30,055 bases of DNA from JAVEVF01 sp034005175. GTDB taxonomy: Bacteria > Actinomycetota > Coriobacteriia > Anaerosomatales > SLCP01. The stretch covers positions 1-30,055 of the forward strand of contig JAVEVF010000010.1 in the NCBI GenBank assembly GCA_034005175.1, in the 5' to 3' direction. A program made the position numbers and the translations under genes. Below, piece by piece: positions 29,870 to 30,055 of this stretch (the stretch's first letter is position 1; each line of letters opens with the position of its first letter). Under the pieces are notes generated by a model that saw nothing but the letters and a program-made list of their open reading frames with translations, had not been told where the DNA came from and did no database searches.

Positions 29870-30055
29870 CTAGCGGTGCATGTCTCTCGGCTCGACGAGC
29901 AGGCGGATAGCGGTGCGCTCCTCCCCATCGATGGTGATGTCGGCGAACGCCGGCACGCAAGTGAGCTCCAGCCCGGAGGGGGCGATGCATCCGCGCGCGA
30001 TCGCGCTGGCCTTGACGGCTTGATTTAGAGCGCCGGCACCGACAGTCTGCATCTC
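29870..30055 (-). CDS. spoVS: Stage V sporulation protein S (SpoVS), C-terminal part (5' end outside window)
   Basis: The frame is open to the window edge and ends with TAG at 29870. About 61 C-terminal residues are visible: VGAGALNQAVKASAIARG, APSGLELTCVPAFADI and TIDGEERTAIRLLVEPR. These match the Alba-fold SpoVS, which is about 86 residues long. In Bacillus SpoVS acts in spore coat formation and septation and lies next to ymdB and rny. Homologues occur in many non-sporulating bacteria, so sporulation should not be assumed. An internal ATG near 30052 is not the start, because the conserved N-terminal third lies beyond the edge. Confidence 0.92.
   Translation of the reverse strand, partial: EMQTVGAGALNQAVKASAIARGCIAPSGLELTCVPAFADITIDGEERTAIRLLVEPRDMHR

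Noticed and set aside
1..30055. CRISPR, tRNA/rRNA genes, insertion sequences, prophage or integrases
   Set aside because: No direct-repeat arrays, T-loop GGTTCGAATC-type sequences with cloverleaf potential, transposase motifs or terminal repeats were found by eye; gene order looks like ordinary chromosome.

Overview
The window is about 30 kb of GC-rich (roughly 60%) bacterial chromosome, densely coding, with no tRNA, rRNA, CRISPR array or mobile element that I can see. The gene content points to an anaerobic, deep-branching actinobacterium of the Coriobacteriia or a near relative (inference). The reasons are a GarA-like FHA protein followed by an Rv1828-like MerR regulator next to glycine-cleavage genes, an RsiG-type small protein, CGAAC-N4-GTTCG LexA boxes, a two-subunit glycine dehydrogenase, ferredoxin-linked IorAB, and DapL-type lysine synthesis. 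No phylogeny was run.

Region 1 (1-4605, + strand) starts with the 3' end of gcvPB, overlapped by a LipM-like octanoyltransferase. A regulatory operon follows: an RsiG-like small protein carrying a nearly complete c-di-GMP-binding motif, an unrecognised 86-residue protein, a zinc-ribbon/FHA protein, a MerR regulator, and a nuclease-fold protein that overlaps hpt. apt follows. Region 2 (4638-7035) holds two divergent secreted coiled-coil cell-wall proteins, one ending in an RlpA-like domain and one in an NlpC/P60 peptidase.

Region 3 (7147-15821, + strand) is a nine-gene run with many overlapping ends: iorA, iorB, a tandem-ACT protein, a complete Liv-type ABC transporter (binding protein, two permeases, two ATPases) and paaK. 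It reads as one unit for importing amino acids and sensing them, oxidising the derived 2-keto acids to acyl-CoA with ferredoxin reduction, and interconverting aryl acids and aryl-CoA. Three small genes of unknown role follow, two of them for membrane-anchored proteins. A 316-base noncoding stretch comes next, containing the terminator of the following gene.

Region 4 (17478-20796, - strand) holds an AzgA-family purine permease, a Nudix hydrolase, dUTPase and nrdR, then an SOS-type LysM protein transcribed divergently from lexA. Two control regions can be read in detail. A pair of NrdR boxes 31 bp apart brackets the nrdR promoter. Four LexA boxes lie over the divergent promoters of the LysM gene and lexA.

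Region 5 (21588-30055, - strand) is housekeeping: hflX (its 3' end overlaps that of lexA), dapL, dapF, miaA, a Memo-AMMECR1 fusion, miaB, a PHP phosphoesterase and the 3' part of spoVS.

The strongest candidates for new biology are the RsiG-like/unknown/Zn-ribbon-FHA/MerR operon and the integrated iorAB-ACT-liv-paaK operon.
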